A DNA stretch of 64,000 nucleotides. Origin: Clostridium formicaceticum (GTDB taxonomy: Bacteria > Bacillota > Clostridia > Peptostreptococcales > Natronincolaceae). The stretch spans positions 3,100,001-3,164,000 of the forward strand of contig NZ_CP017603.1 in NCBI RefSeq assembly GCF_001854185.1, in the 5' to 3' direction. The first letter of the stretch is position 1. The number at the start of each line of letters is the position of its first letter. The position numbers were made by a program, and so were the translations under genes. Shown piece after piece: positions 52,464 through 61,361 of the stretch. The notes beneath the pieces were generated by a model, which was given only the letters and a program-made list of their open reading frames with translations, had not been told where the DNA came from and ran no database searches.

Positions 52464-53228
52464 ATGGCGTTACATCCTTTTTCAAGATCAGAACTTTTAA
52501 TTGGTACAGAGGGGTTAGAGAAACTAAAACAAAGTAATATTGCAGTTTTTGGCATTGGAGGTGTAGGGACTTTCGCAGTGGAAGCGCTGGCTAGAACTGG
52601 GGTTGGAAAATTTGTTTTAGTAGATGATGACGATATATGTTTAACGAATATTAATCGACAGCTCCATGCAACACGTTCAACTGTTGGTAAGTCTAAAGTA
52701 GGGATGATGAAGGAACGAATTCTTGATATTAATCCCAAGGCAGAAGTAACTGTTTTTAAAGAATTGTATAATAGTGAAAGTGCAGAAAGATTGTTATCTC
52801 AGCAGTATGATTATGCCATTGATGCTATTGATATGGTTACGGCAAAATTAGATCTAATTGTACGGTGTAAAGAAAAAGATATACCTATTATTAGTAGTAT
52901 GGGAGCAGGTAATAAGCTGGATCCAACAAAGTTTGTCGTAGATGATATCTATAATACCTCTATCTGTCCTTTGGCAAAGGCGGTTCGTAAAGAACTGAGA
53001 AAAAGAGGTGTAGAAAGTTTAAAAGTAGTATATTCTCAAGAAAAGCCTATGGAGCCTCAGCAAATTGACAGCGACTGTAAAACTGATTGTATATGTCCTA
53101 ATAAAGACAGAACCTGTACTGTCAGACATCAAATCCCAGGGAGTGTGGCCTTTGTACCTTCGGTAGTAGGATTAATTATTGCATCTGTAGTTGTTAGAGA
53201 TTTAATAAATTGGGAATATAATCAGTAA
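52464..53228 (+). CDS. tcdA: tRNA threonylcarbamoyladenosine dehydratase (TcdA/CsdL family)
   Basis: A 254-residue ThiF/E1-like protein that cyclises t6A37 of tRNAs to ct6A with ATP. The nucleotide-binding GIGGVGTFAVEALARTGVGK, the adenylation region VLVDDDDICLTNINRQLHA, and the Cys-rich stretch DCKTDCICPNKDRTC are visible. AGGAGGAAAAAT precedes it. The E1 fold is certain; the TcdA assignment rests on the overall pattern and on length. Confidence 0.9.
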   Translation: MALHPFSRSELLIGTEGLEKLKQSNIAVFGIGGVGTFAVEALARTGVGKFVLVDDDDICLTNINRQLHATRSTVGKSKVGMMKERILDINPKAEVTVFKELYNSESAERLLSQQYDYAIDAIDMVTAKLDLIVRCKEKDIPIISSMGAGNKLDPTKFVVDDIYNTSICPLAKAVRKELRKRGVESLKVVYSQEKPMEPQQIDSDCKTDCICPNKDRTCTVRHQIPGSVAFVPSVVGLIIASVVVRDLINWEYNQ

Positions 53229-53265
53229 AAGGTAATATGCGAGTACATTTAAAGGGGGTTATAGT

Positions 53266-53709
53266 ATGAAACAATGTGGTGTAGTTACGGAAGTATTAGA
53301 TACAACCGCTAAAGTATTAATGCAAAGACACTCAAGTTGTGGCAGCTGTAATGCATGTAAGATGGGTCAAGAAGATATGAAAATGGAAATAGAAGCAATT
53401 AATCAAGTCAAAGCTCAAGTCGGACAGCGGGTAGAGGTGGATATGGAGGGGCAAAATGTATTAGCTGCTGCCTTCATCGTATATATTATTCCGTTATTCA
53501 CTTTACTGCTGGGTATTGCAATAAGCAGCAGCTTATTGCCTATGATTGGGGTTAAGAAATATACAGAAATATTTACTGCCTTCATTGGATTCACATTTAT
53601 GGCAGCTGCTTTTATTGGCATTAAAAGAAAAGAAAAAGATCTAAAAACCAAAAGAAAGTATGTACCTATCATTACAGAAATTGTTCTTAACGAAGAAAAG
53701 AAGATCTAA
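53266..53709 (+). CDS. SoxR-reducing / RseC family protein
   Basis: A 147-residue membrane protein. A Cys cluster near the N-terminus (CGVVTEVLD, then SSCGSCNACKMG) and two adjacent transmembrane helices (about 68-90 and 102-123) match the RseC/MucC family. In proteobacteria RsxC-associated RseC helps reduce SoxR; in Clostridia, homologues are usually tied to electron-transfer flavoproteins or Rnf. No rnf gene is nearby here. The stop codon is inside a terminator shared with the next genes. Confidence 0.88.
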   Translation: MKQCGVVTEVLDTTAKVLMQRHSSCGSCNACKMGQEDMKMEIEAINQVKAQVGQRVEVDMEGQNVLAAAFIVYIIPLFTLLLGIAISSSLLPMIGVKKYTEIFTAFIGFTFMAAAFIGIKRKEKDLKTKRKYVPIITEIVLNEEKKI

Positions 53710-53736
53710 GTTTTTAGATCTTCTTTCTTTTTCTAA
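53700..53736. terminator. Bidirectional terminator between converging genes
   Basis: GAAGATCTAA (53700-53709) pairs with TTAGATCTTC (53714-53723); T-rich tracts lie on both sides. It overlaps the stop codons of both converging genes. Confidence 0.7.
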
Positions 53737-54145
53737 AGGAATTTAATGACAGTACGATGGTCAGAGAACCGGCAATCGCCATGGCAATTAGCAAAGATTC
53801 ACTTCCATAGCTTATAGCTAACTCATAATCTTCTTCTAAAATAGAAAGCATTGTGTAATATAGGCCAAATCCTGGAACGAGAGGAACAATGCCTGGTATA
53901 ATATATACAGTGATAGGTTGCTTTCCTATGATAGCAAAGAATTCACCAATCAAAGCAATGATAAAAGAAGCAATAAAGGTAGATACTACTACAGAGTTAA
54001 AAGTATTATTAATAAGGATAAAAATAATCCAACCAAAAGCACCAGCAAATCCAGATTTAGTCAAAGAAGATTTTGGTACATTAAAAAGAATAGCAAAACC
54101 TATTGTACAAATATAAGCAAATACAAAATTCTTGAGATACATCAT
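53714..54145 (-). CDS. Threonine/serine exporter family, C-terminal part (ThrE_2/YjjB-like)
   Basis: A 143-residue protein with five hydrophobic helices. It begins at ATG 54145, with AGGAGGTA just upstream, and overlaps the end of the 264-residue partner by four bases. VPGFGLYYTMLSILEED and IIPGIVPLVPGFG are typical of the DUF3815 half of ThrE. In Corynebacterium the two halves are fused; here, as in many Firmicutes, they are separate genes. They probably export threonine or serine, or related small molecules. Confidence 0.88.
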   Translation of the reverse strand: MMYLKNFVFAYICTIGFAILFNVPKSSLTKSGFAGAFGWIIFILINNTFNSVVVSTFIASFIIALIGEFFAIIGKQPITVYIIPGIVPLVPGFGLYYTMLSILEEDYELAISYGSESLLIAMAIAGSLTIVLSLNSFRKRKKI

Positions 54146-54936
54146 AGTAAAGTACCTCCTGTGATAAAAGTCCAGAGTTTTAAAATAAATCCTATACCGA
54201 AAGCGATAGAAGTGGCAATAATTAGGGCTTCGGTAGCTCTTGCCAATCCAGATACTAAATCTCCCGCAATAGAATCCCTAACAGCATTTGTGATAGCGAC
54301 TCCAGGTACCATTACCATAATAGCTCCAATGATTACCTTATCAGTAGCGATCAAAGGATGCAGTGATGAAAGTAGAATAGCCATAGTAGCTGCTACCACT
54401 CCTCCAGAAATATGGGTAAGAAAAGGAGAAAATTCAATACTAGTCAATACCTTTAATGTATAAGTGACTAAAATACTTGTAAAAAAAGCACTAAAAAACT
54501 CTAGCAGGTTTGCTCCAAACAAAAGACCAAAGAAGGCACTGGCCAGTCCTCCAAATAGAGCATGAACATAATGAGGATACGGCAGTAAATCATGGATTTC
54601 TTTTAAAATCTTCATTCCTTCCTCTACAGACATATTGCTTTCAACAAATTTTCTTGAGAAATCATTTACCTGAGCTACTTTATTTAAATTAATGCCCCTT
54701 GATTTAATTCTTTTTGTATAGGACAAAATTCCATTTTGTTCTTCTCCCTTAGTGTCTACGGAAACAAAAAATCCTGTAGGCGTAACATAGACTTCTACAT
54801 AAGAGAAACCTCTAGATTTACATAATCTTATTATAGTATCCTCTACCCGATAAGTTTCTGCTCCATTCATCAACATAATTTCTCCTGCATAGAGGGCCAA
54901 TACTAAAACTTTTTTCCTGTTAATTTGCAACAGCAC
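54142..54936 (-). CDS. Threonine/serine exporter family, N-terminal part (ThrE/YjjP-like)
   Basis: A 264-residue protein from GTG 54936, with TTGGAGGTGAT upstream. It has a soluble N-terminal DUF1212 part (about 1-115, with GAETYRVEDTIIRLCKSRG and EVYVTPTGFFVSV), then five or more membrane helices. A conserved VPGVAITNAVRDSIAGDLVSG segment lies near 220-240. It works with the YjjB-like protein encoded just downstream. Confidence 0.88.
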   Translation of the reverse strand: MLLQINRKKVLVLALYAGEIMLMNGAETYRVEDTIIRLCKSRGFSYVEVYVTPTGFFVSVDTKGEEQNGILSYTKRIKSRGINLNKVAQVNDFSRKFVESNMSVEEGMKILKEIHDLLPYPHYVHALFGGLASAFFGLLFGANLLEFFSAFFTSILVTYTLKVLTSIEFSPFLTHISGGVVAATMAILLSSLHPLIATDKVIIGAIMVMVPGVAITNAVRDSIAGDLVSGLARATEALIIATSIAFGIGFILKLWTFITGGTLL

Positions 54937-55097
54937 ATCACCTCCAAAATACTATTATTATATCAAATATATACCAGTAAGTAACGAAGTTTTTCTTAAA
55001 AATATGTTAAAAATCTCTTTATTAGGATATGATAATCTTAATCGTCTTATTTTATAAAATGGTTTTTGGAAAATATATATTGAAGGGAGAATACTTG

Positions 55098-56330
55098 ATG
55101 GATTTTCAGCATCTTAAAGCACAAGATACGGATATTTATGAAATCATACAAAAAGAAAAAGACAGACAAAGCAAAAACATTGAATTAATAGCTTCTGAAA
55201 ATTTTACTTCTATGGCTGTTATGGAGACCATGGGAAGTTACCTAACAAATAAGTATGCAGAGGGCTACCCAGGTAAAAGGTATTACGGAGGCTGTGAAGT
55301 GGTAGATATAGCTGAGGATTTGGCTAGGGAGCGTCTAAAGGAACTATTTCAAGCAGAACACGCTAATGTACAACCCCACTCTGGTTCAAATGCTAACCTA
55401 GGGGTTTATTTTGCTATCCTGCAACCAGGGGATAAAGTTTTAGGCATGAACTTGTCTCATGGAGGACATCTAACCCACGGAAGTCCCGTGAATATTTCAG
55501 GCGTATATTATAACTTTATCGACTACGGTGTGGATCGGCAGACACAAATGATTGATTATGAAGAGGTTAGAAGAATTGCCCATGAGGAAAAACCAAAGTT
55601 AATTGTTGCAGGAGCCAGTGCTTATCCAAGAAAAATTGATTTTAAAAGGTTTAAAGAAATTGCTGATGAAGTAGGAGCCTACTTCATGGTAGATATGGCC
55701 CATATTGCTGGCTTAATTGCCACTGGGTTTCATGAAAATCCTTGCCAATATGCGGACTTTGTGACTACCACCACCCACAAGACCCTTAGAGGACCTAGAG
55801 GAGGCGCTATCCTTTGCAAAGAAAAATATGCGAAGATGGTAGATAAAGCTATCTTTCCTGGAATACAGGGAGGCCCTTTAATGCATGTTATCGCAGCTAA
55901 AGCGGTTGCCTTTAAGGAAGCTTTGAGCCCCGAATTCAAAGTGTATCAAGAACAAGTTCTTAAAAATGCAAAAAAACTAGGTGAAGCGTTGAAACAGGGG
56001 GGATTTGATTTAGTTTCTGGAGGTACGGACAACCATTTGCTGCTTATTGACCTTAGAAATAAAAAGATCTCTGGGAAGGATGCGGAGAAGCTATTAGGAA
56101 AAGTGGGAATAACAGTGAACAAAAACACAATTCCCTTTGACCCAGAAAGTCCTTTTATAACCAGTGGAATAAGAATAGGTACGCCAGCTGTAACCACAAG
56201 GGGCATGAAGGAAAAAGACATGGAAAAAATTGCTGAAATTATGTATACAATCATAAGCAGTCTTGAGAAGGAGAAGGAAGCCTCCCAAATGGTTCATGAG
56301 CTTTGCAGCCAGTTTGCATTATATAAATAA
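55098..56330 (+). CDS. glyA: Serine hydroxymethyltransferase
   Basis: ATG 55098 ([10 protein letters not shown]) with GAAGGGAG upstream gives 410 residues; the longer frame from 55029 is unlikely. The PLP site lies in [13 protein letters not shown] (Lys near 225). [22 protein letters not shown] and NVQPHSGS are further signatures. It interconverts serine and glycine, giving methylene-tetrahydrofolate. Glycine is a Stickland acceptor in many relatives, so it may link with amino-acid fermentation. Its own terminator follows. Confidence 0.97.
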   Translation: MDFQHLKAQDTDIYEIIQKEKDRQSKNIELIASENFTSMAVMETMGSYLTNKYAEGYPGKRYYGGCEVVDIAEDLARERLKELFQAEHANVQPHSGSNANLGVYFAILQPGDKVLGMNLSHGGHLTHGSPVNISGVYYNFIDYGVDRQTQMIDYEEVRRIAHEEKPKLIVAGASAYPRKIDFKRFKEIADEVGAYFMVDMAHIAGLIATGFHENPCQYADFVTTTTHKTLRGPRGGAILCKEKYAKMVDKAIFPGIQGGPLMHVIAAKAVAFKEALSPEFKVYQEQVLKNAKKLGEALKQGGFDLVSGGTDNHLLLIDLRNKKISGKDAEKLLGKVGITVNKNTIPFDPESPFITSGIRIGTPAVTTRGMKEKDMEKIAEIMYTIISSLEKEKEASQMVHELCSQFALYK

Positions 56331-56340
56331 TACAAAAATA

Positions 56341-56382
56341 CAAAAAACCTATAAAGATGCCTTGTGTTTTTATAGGTTTTTG
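56341..56382 (+). terminator. Intrinsic terminator after glyA
   Basis: The stem CAAAAACCTATAAA (near 56342-56355) pairs with TTTATAGGTTTTTG (56369-56382). Confidence 0.8.
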
Positions 56383-56436
56383 TTATGCTATAGATATACT
56401 TGAATTAAATATCTGCAACATAGGGGAGAAGAGAAA

Positions 56437-57831
56437 ATGATAACAAAGCGAACGTTAATGGTTATACTGCAAAAAATTTTGCACTCCATTGATGAAGGTA
56501 TACATGTCATTAATAATGAAGGTATCACCATTTTGTACAATGAGGCTATGGCAGAACTAGAGGGGATGAAGACAGAGGAGGTTATGGGAAAAAGTTTGTT
56601 GGATGTATTTCCAAGCCTAAATCATGAAACTAGCACCCTATTGCAGGTGTTAAAAACAGAAGAACCTATTTATAACCAAGGGCAGATCTATTTAAATAAT
56701 CAAAAAAAGCAAATTAGTACCATTAACACCACCATACCTTTATATTATGAAAATCAGAAGATCGGTACATTAGAGATTGCTAAAAACATTACAAAGATTA
56801 AAGGGCTATCTGATGAAATCATGAGGTTACAAGCAAAACTAATAAAACCTTCTGAGAATAGGGGCAAGATAAAAAAATATACCTTTGATGATTTAATCGG
56901 TCAAAATATAAATTTTAAAAGGGCAATACAGCTGGCAAGACGGGCAGCTTTTTCTGCCTCTAGTGTTTTGATCTATGGGGAAACCGGCACAGGTAAAGAG
57001 CTATTTGCTCAAAGTATCCATTACCATAGCAACAGATGTGAAAAACCCTTTATTGCTCAAAATTGTGCTGCCTTACCAGAGAGCTTATTAGAAGGCATCC
57101 TATTTGGAACAATGAAGGGTGCCTTCACCGGTGCCATTGATCGGCCGGGAATTTTTGAACAAGCCTCAGGAGGAACAATTTTATTGGATGAAATCAATGC
57201 AATGGGTTTGCAATTGCAAGCGAAGCTATTAAGGGTTTTGCAGGAGGGATATATAAGAAGAATAGGAGGCTTAAAAGATATCCCTATAGATGTTAGGATT
57301 ATTGCCACTACAAATGAAAACCCCTCTGCACTAGTTGAGGAGGGGATACTGCGCAAAGATTTATACTATAGACTGAAGGTAATTAGTATCAATATTCCTA
57401 GCCTTCGAGAACGAAGAGAAGATATCCTTCTTTTAGCCGACTATTTTATCCATCAGTATAACCATCAACTTCAAAAACAAGTGAGAGAACTTTCTGAGGA
57501 AGTAAAAAAGGATTTTTTACACTATACATGGCCGGGCAATATTAGAGAGTTACAAAATCTTATAGAGGGGGCAATGAATCTTATCCAAGATGAGCATATA
57601 CTTGAAAAAGAATTTTTTTCAGAATATATTGTTTCTGAGAATCTACTTCCTTCACTAGAGGAGGATATGCCTTTGCCACAAAGAATGAATTTTATTGAGG
57701 AACAATATATTCGTAAAACAATAGCCAATTGCAACGGAAATATTACAAGAACAGCAGATAAACTAGGAATTAAGAGACAAACTCTACAGCATAAGTTAAA
57801 GAAATTGAATATCTCTTATATAGAAAATTAA
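56437..57831 (+). CDS. Sigma-54-dependent transcriptional activator (PAS, AAA+, Fis)
   Basis: A 464-residue regulator. The N-terminal PAS domain (about 10-125, IDEGIHVINNEGITILYNEA) would sense a signal. The central AAA+ domain (about 148-385) has GETGTGKE (Walker A), GAFTGA (contacts sigma-54; within FGTMKGAFTGA), GGTILLDEIN (Walker B) and the arginine finger region FYYRLKV. The C-terminal Fis-type helix-turn-helix (about 425-462) binds upstream DNA. It is similar to RocR-type regulators of arginine/ornithine use. It lies just before the ornithine operon and its -24/-12 promoter, so it very probably controls it. Confidence 0.94.
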   Translation: MITKRTLMVILQKILHSIDEGIHVINNEGITILYNEAMAELEGMKTEEVMGKSLLDVFPSLNHETSTLLQVLKTEEPIYNQGQIYLNNQKKQISTINTTIPLYYENQKIGTLEIAKNITKIKGLSDEIMRLQAKLIKPSENRGKIKKYTFDDLIGQNINFKRAIQLARRAAFSASSVLIYGETGTGKELFAQSIHYHSNRCEKPFIAQNCAALPESLLEGILFGTMKGAFTGAIDRPGIFEQASGGTILLDEINAMGLQLQAKLLRVLQEGYIRRIGGLKDIPIDVRIIATTNENPSALVEEGILRKDLYYRLKVISINIPSLRERREDILLLADYFIHQYNHQLQKQVRELSEEVKKDFLHYTWPGNIRELQNLIEGAMNLIQDEHILEKEFFSEYIVSENLLPSLEEDMPLPQRMNFIEEQYIRKTIANCNGNITRTADKLGIKRQTLQHKLKKLNISYIEN

Positions 57832-57874
57832 ATTCATAGTGAACTCATTCCAGCAAGCTGAAACATCTCACCTA

Positions 57875-57889
57875 CCCTAACGCTTAGGG
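57875..57889. other. Short GC-rich hairpin, possible insertion-sequence trace
   Basis: CCCTAA-CGC-TTAGGG, flanked by CACCTA and GGTGGGG, stands out from AT-rich DNA after the regulator stop. Such hairpins with a TTAGGGGTGGGG edge recall the ends of IS200/IS605-type elements. No transposase remains, so the origin is uncertain. Confidence 0.2.
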
Positions 57890-57926
57890 GTGGGGTCTTT
57901 ACTCTAAAAATAAAATCAAGATAAAT

Positions 57927-57982
57927 AGAATAAACCGCAAAAACATTTGCATACAGCTGCAAATGTTTTTGCGGTTTATTCT
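57927..57982 (+). terminator. Terminator with a 25-bp perfect stem
   Basis: 57927-57951 pairs perfectly with 57958-57982 around a TACAGC loop. It separates the regulator from the ornithine operon. Confidence 0.8.
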
Positions 57983-58159
57983 GCTCATCATTTATATCAA
58001 AAACTTTATATGACAAAAATGTATATATATGAAAAGCTAACAAAATTCTCGCTTAAATGAAACCATAAAATCCCTAGTTATAGCAGAGGTATTAAAGGTA
58101 TAAAAAGTAAGGGTTTGCATGAATATAAAAGTAACAAGCTATGGCTTTAGAAAGAACTT

Positions 58160-58175
58160 TGGCAAACTATTTGCA
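58160..58175 (+). promoter_or_regulatory. Sigma-54 promoter of the ornithine operon
   Basis: TGGCAAACTATTTGCA matches the -24/-12 consensus TGGCAC-N5-TTGCA at the GG and GC positions with correct spacing. The start of transcription is expected near 58,186. ord begins at 58,222. An enhancer-binding site for the activator was not identified in the region 57,983-58,159. Confidence 0.85.
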
Positions 58176-58221
58176 ATAGTATAAAAAGGTGAAGGAATAT
58201 TTACTAGACGGAGGGATTCTA

Positions 58222-59268
58222 ATGAAAAATATAAAAGTGATTTTATGGGGATTTGGTGCTATGGGAAGTGGTATGGCACAAATGCTGTTGAAGAAGAAGG
58301 GGGTTGAAATCGTAGGCGTATGTGATAGAAATCCTGACAGAAAAGGAAAGGACATTTTTGAACTGCTAAAAATAGATAGGGGAGATCATCCATCTGTGGT
58401 GGTTACAGATACAATTGAAGAAATTGCTAAGCAAGGGGCTGCGGATATTGCATTAATAGCAACTGATTCCTTTACAAAAGGAACCTTCGAAAAAATCAAG
58501 CTAATGGTAGAAAATAAAATCAATGTTATTTCAACGGCTGAAGAAATGGCTTATCCACAAGCACAAGAACCAGAATTAGCTAAAGAGATGGATCGTCTTG
58601 CAAAGGAAAATGGGGTGAGCATTTTAGGCACGGGAATTAATCCTGGTTTTGTCCTTGACTTATTAATCTTAGCCCTTACAGGGACATGTGAAAGTGTGGA
58701 ACATATTAAAGCAGCAAGAATTAATGATTTATCTCCCTTTGGAAGAGCCGTCATGGAGGAACAAGGGGTTGGTTTAACGGTGGATGCCTTCGAAGAAGGT
58801 GTAAAAAATGGTAAGGTTGCTGGTCATGTAGGTTTTCCTGAATCCATTCATATGGTGGCGGACGGAATTGGATGGAAGGTAGGAAAGATAGATCAAACAC
58901 GAGAGCCAATTGTAACCAATGTGTATAGAGAAACAAAATACACAAAGGTTGAGGCAGGCAATGTTGCTGGTTGCCGGCAATGTGGCTATGGCTATGTAGA
59001 TGGAGAACTAAAAATTGAAATGGAGCATCCTCAACAGATTCTCCCTGAAAAAGAAGGTATAGACACCGGAGATTATATATGGATTAAAGGAACACCTGAT
59101 ATCAGTCTTCAAATCAAACCAGAAATTCCAGGAGGGATTGGTACGATAGCAATGTGTGTGAATATGATTCCTCATGTAATCAATGCATTACCTGGTTTAA
59201 AAACGATGCTGGATTTACCAGTTCCGAGGGCTATTATGGGAGACATGAGGGATTTTATACAAAGGTAG
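58222..59268 (+). CDS. ord: 2,4-diaminopentanoate dehydrogenase
   Basis: ATG 58222 with GGAGGGATTCT upstream gives 348 residues. The Rossmann motif is GFGAMGSGMAQ near residues 10-20; the protein matches dihydrodipicolinate-reductase-like 2,4-diaminopentanoate dehydrogenases. It oxidises 2,4-diaminopentanoate (the aminomutase product) with NAD(P)+ to 2-amino-4-oxopentanoate and ammonia. Position first in the ord-ortA-ortB-oraS-oraE order supports this. Confidence 0.93.
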   Translation: MKNIKVILWGFGAMGSGMAQMLLKKKGVEIVGVCDRNPDRKGKDIFELLKIDRGDHPSVVVTDTIEEIAKQGAADIALIATDSFTKGTFEKIKLMVENKINVISTAEEMAYPQAQEPELAKEMDRLAKENGVSILGTGINPGFVLDLLILALTGTCESVEHIKAARINDLSPFGRAVMEEQGVGLTVDAFEEGVKNGKVAGHVGFPESIHMVADGIGWKVGKIDQTREPIVTNVYRETKYTKVEAGNVAGCRQCGYGYVDGELKIEMEHPQQILPEKEGIDTGDYIWIKGTPDISLQIKPEIPGGIGTIAMCVNMIPHVINALPGLKTMLDLPVPRAIMGDMRDFIQR

Positions 59269-59276
59269 GGGATAAC

Positions 59277-59585
59277 ATGAAAATAGAAAAAGGCTCATGG
59301 GTCAGGATACATGATATTGTCTTAGAACCCGACGAGAGAACAGGGCAATTACCAGAAGATACAAAGAAAGTACCTTTAGAGATGTGGACCAAGGGTTTCT
59401 TGCTACAGGAGGCTATGGTCGGAGATCAAGTGGAAATTCGTACGATAACCGGTAGAAGGGCTGAAGGAACTTTAGTAGAAGCTAATCCTTATTATGAGCA
59501 CGATTTTGGAAGGTTTGTTCCTGAAATTCTTCAAATAGGAATACAGTTGAAAGAAATGCTGTGGGGAGGTGAAGAGGATGCGTAA
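59277..59585 (+). CDS. ortA: 2-amino-4-oxopentanoate thiolase, alpha subunit
   Basis: A 102-residue small subunit. It has the VPLEMWTKGFLLQEAMVGD and TGRRAEGTLVEANPYYEHDFG segments of OrtA. With OrtB it cleaves 2-amino-4-oxopentanoate with CoA into acetyl-CoA and D-alanine. ATG 59277; its end overlaps the ortB start. Confidence 0.94.
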   Translation: MKIEKGSWVRIHDIVLEPDERTGQLPEDTKKVPLEMWTKGFLLQEAMVGDQVEIRTITGRRAEGTLVEANPYYEHDFGRFVPEILQIGIQLKEMLWGGEEDA

Positions 59586-60999
59586 AGATTACAGCTATGA
59601 AGCCGTTATGGCAAGACGTAGTGAAATCATGAAAAAAGCTGTAGGAATCGATTATTCTGTTTTTGAATCTGGCAGCATTGCCTTTGATTATGAAAGAATG
59701 ATGCGAGAAACTGGGTATACCCTTCAGGAAATGCAGCAAATACAAGGAGAAACTGGTGTAGGAAATACGCCCCTTTTAGCGCTTAAGAACATCACAGCTT
59801 TAGCCAGAAAACTGGCGCCAGAGGGTAAGGGGGCAAGAATTTTTATTAAAGATGAGGCTGCTAACCCTTCTGGAAGCTTTAAAGCTAGAAGAGCTGCTAA
59901 TGCAGTTTACCATGCAAAAAACTTAGGCTACAAAGGAGTAATTGCTGCCACTAGTGGTAATTATGGGGCAGCAGTAGCTAGCCAGGCGGCTATGCGGGGA
60001 TTAAAATGTATCATCATTCAAGAATGTTACGATAGTAAAGGAAAAGGACAGCCAGAGATCATTGAAAAGGCTAGAAAGTGTGAAGCCTTTGGAGCGGAGG
60101 TAATACAGCTTACAGTAGGGCCTGAGTTGTTTTATACTTTTTTAAAATTATTAGAGGAAACAGGCTATTTTAATGCATCCTTGTATACTCCCTTTGGTAT
60201 TGCTGGGGTGGAGACTTTAGGCTATGAGCTGTCTATGCAGTTTAGAGAAAAAGAAGGTAAGGACCCAGATATAGTAGTATGTACAAACGCTGGAGGTGGA
60301 AATTTAACTGGAACTGCACGGGGATTGAAAAAAGCAGGAGCAAACCATGTGAAAATTGTAGGCGCCAGTGTAAATTTAAAGGGCCTACATATGGCAAGTG
60401 ATGTACACTTCAATAAAAAATCTTTTACCACAGGACATACAGGTTTTGGCGTTCCTTTTACCACATGGCCAGACCGCTCTGATGTACCAAGATCTGCAGC
60501 AAGGCCCCTAAGATACATGGATCGCTATGTTCTTGTAAATCAAGGAGAAGTTTTCTATATGACAGAGGCACTAGCACAGTTAGAAGGACTAGAAAGAGGA
60601 CCAGCCGGGAATACCTCTTTGGCAGCCGCCTTTGTTTTAGCTCAAGAAATGAAGGAAGATGAAATCATTGTTGTGCAGGAAACAGAATATACAGGTGCTG
60701 GAAAGCACATTCAGCCACAACTGACCTTCGCTAGAGAAAACGGCATCAAGATTTTCTTCGGGAACCCTGAAGAAGAAATACAGGGGGAAAATATTGTTTT
60801 ACCTTCCCACCCATCTCTCATGAAGGTAAGAGATATGAATATGCAGAAACTCAGAGCTTCCTATATTAAAAACGTCATAGAAAATAGCAAAACACCTCAA
60901 TTAACAGAGGAAGATATAGATTTTTTAGCAGTGGATTGTAAGGCAAGTATAGGCTTTGTTAAAGATATGATTCGTGAAATAGGAGGTGCAGGACAGTGA
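59578..60999 (+). CDS. ortB: 2-amino-4-oxopentanoate thiolase, beta subunit
   Basis: ATG 59578 with GGGGAGGTGAAGAG upstream gives 473 residues. It is a PLP enzyme of the threonine-synthase-like fold type II; the PLP Lys lies in NPSGSFKARRAAN near residue 103. CTNAGGGNLTGTARG forms the phosphate loop. It carries the catalytic PLP and forms OrtAB with the small subunit. It overlaps ortA by eight bases and oraS by four. Confidence 0.94.
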   Translation: MRKDYSYEAVMARRSEIMKKAVGIDYSVFESGSIAFDYERMMRETGYTLQEMQQIQGETGVGNTPLLALKNITALARKLAPEGKGARIFIKDEAANPSGSFKARRAANAVYHAKNLGYKGVIAATSGNYGAAVASQAAMRGLKCIIIQECYDSKGKGQPEIIEKARKCEAFGAEVIQLTVGPELFYTFLKLLEETGYFNASLYTPFGIAGVETLGYELSMQFREKEGKDPDIVVCTNAGGGNLTGTARGLKKAGANHVKIVGASVNLKGLHMASDVHFNKKSFTTGHTGFGVPFTTWPDRSDVPRSAARPLRYMDRYVLVNQGEVFYMTEALAQLEGLERGPAGNTSLAAAFVLAQEMKEDEIIVVQETEYTGAGKHIQPQLTFARENGIKIFFGNPEEEIQGENIVLPSHPSLMKVRDMNMQKLRASYIKNVIENSKTPQLTEEDIDFLAVDCKASIGFVKDMIREIGGAGQ

Positions 61000-61361
61000 A
61001 AAGGGCAGATGACTTTCAACAAAGAAGGCAGCATTTAAAGGATTTGAGTGATGAGGCACTAGAAAAAAGATTTTGGGAATTAGCAGAGAAAATTGTAGAT
61101 CCAATGATAGCGTTAGCGAGAAAGCATACTACTCCTTCCATAGAAAGATCTGTTTTGCTACGTATGGGCTTTTCTAGTATAGAAGCAAAAGCTATCGTGG
61201 AAGCAGTGATGGATCGAGGGTTGATGGGAAAAGGTGCTGGGCATGTGGTGTATAGATTGGCAAAGGAGAAGGACTTGAGCATAAGAGAAGCCGGCCTTCA
61301 GCTCATGGAGAGAAAACTATGGGATGAGGTTGTAGGGATGTTTAAAGGGGGTGCAGAATAA
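60996..61361 (+). CDS. oraS: D-ornithine 4,5-aminomutase, small subunit
   Basis: A 121-residue subunit from GTG 60996, coupled to ortB. The segments RSVLLRMGFSSIEAKAIVEA and GAGHVVYRLAKEKDLSIREAG are typical of OraS. It pairs with OraE to form the heterodimer that moves an amino group from C5 to C4 of D-ornithine. It overlaps the oraE start by one base. Confidence 0.95.
   Translation: MKRADDFQQRRQHLKDLSDEALEKRFWELAEKIVDPMIALARKHTTPSIERSVLLRMGFSSIEAKAIVEAVMDRGLMGKGAGHVVYRLAKEKDLSIREAGLQLMERKLWDEVVGMFKGGAE

Noticed and set aside
57834-58043. Minus-strand open frame after the sigma-54 regulator
   Set aside because: Overlaps a 25-bp terminator stem and has no ribosome binding site; the frame is not a credible gene.
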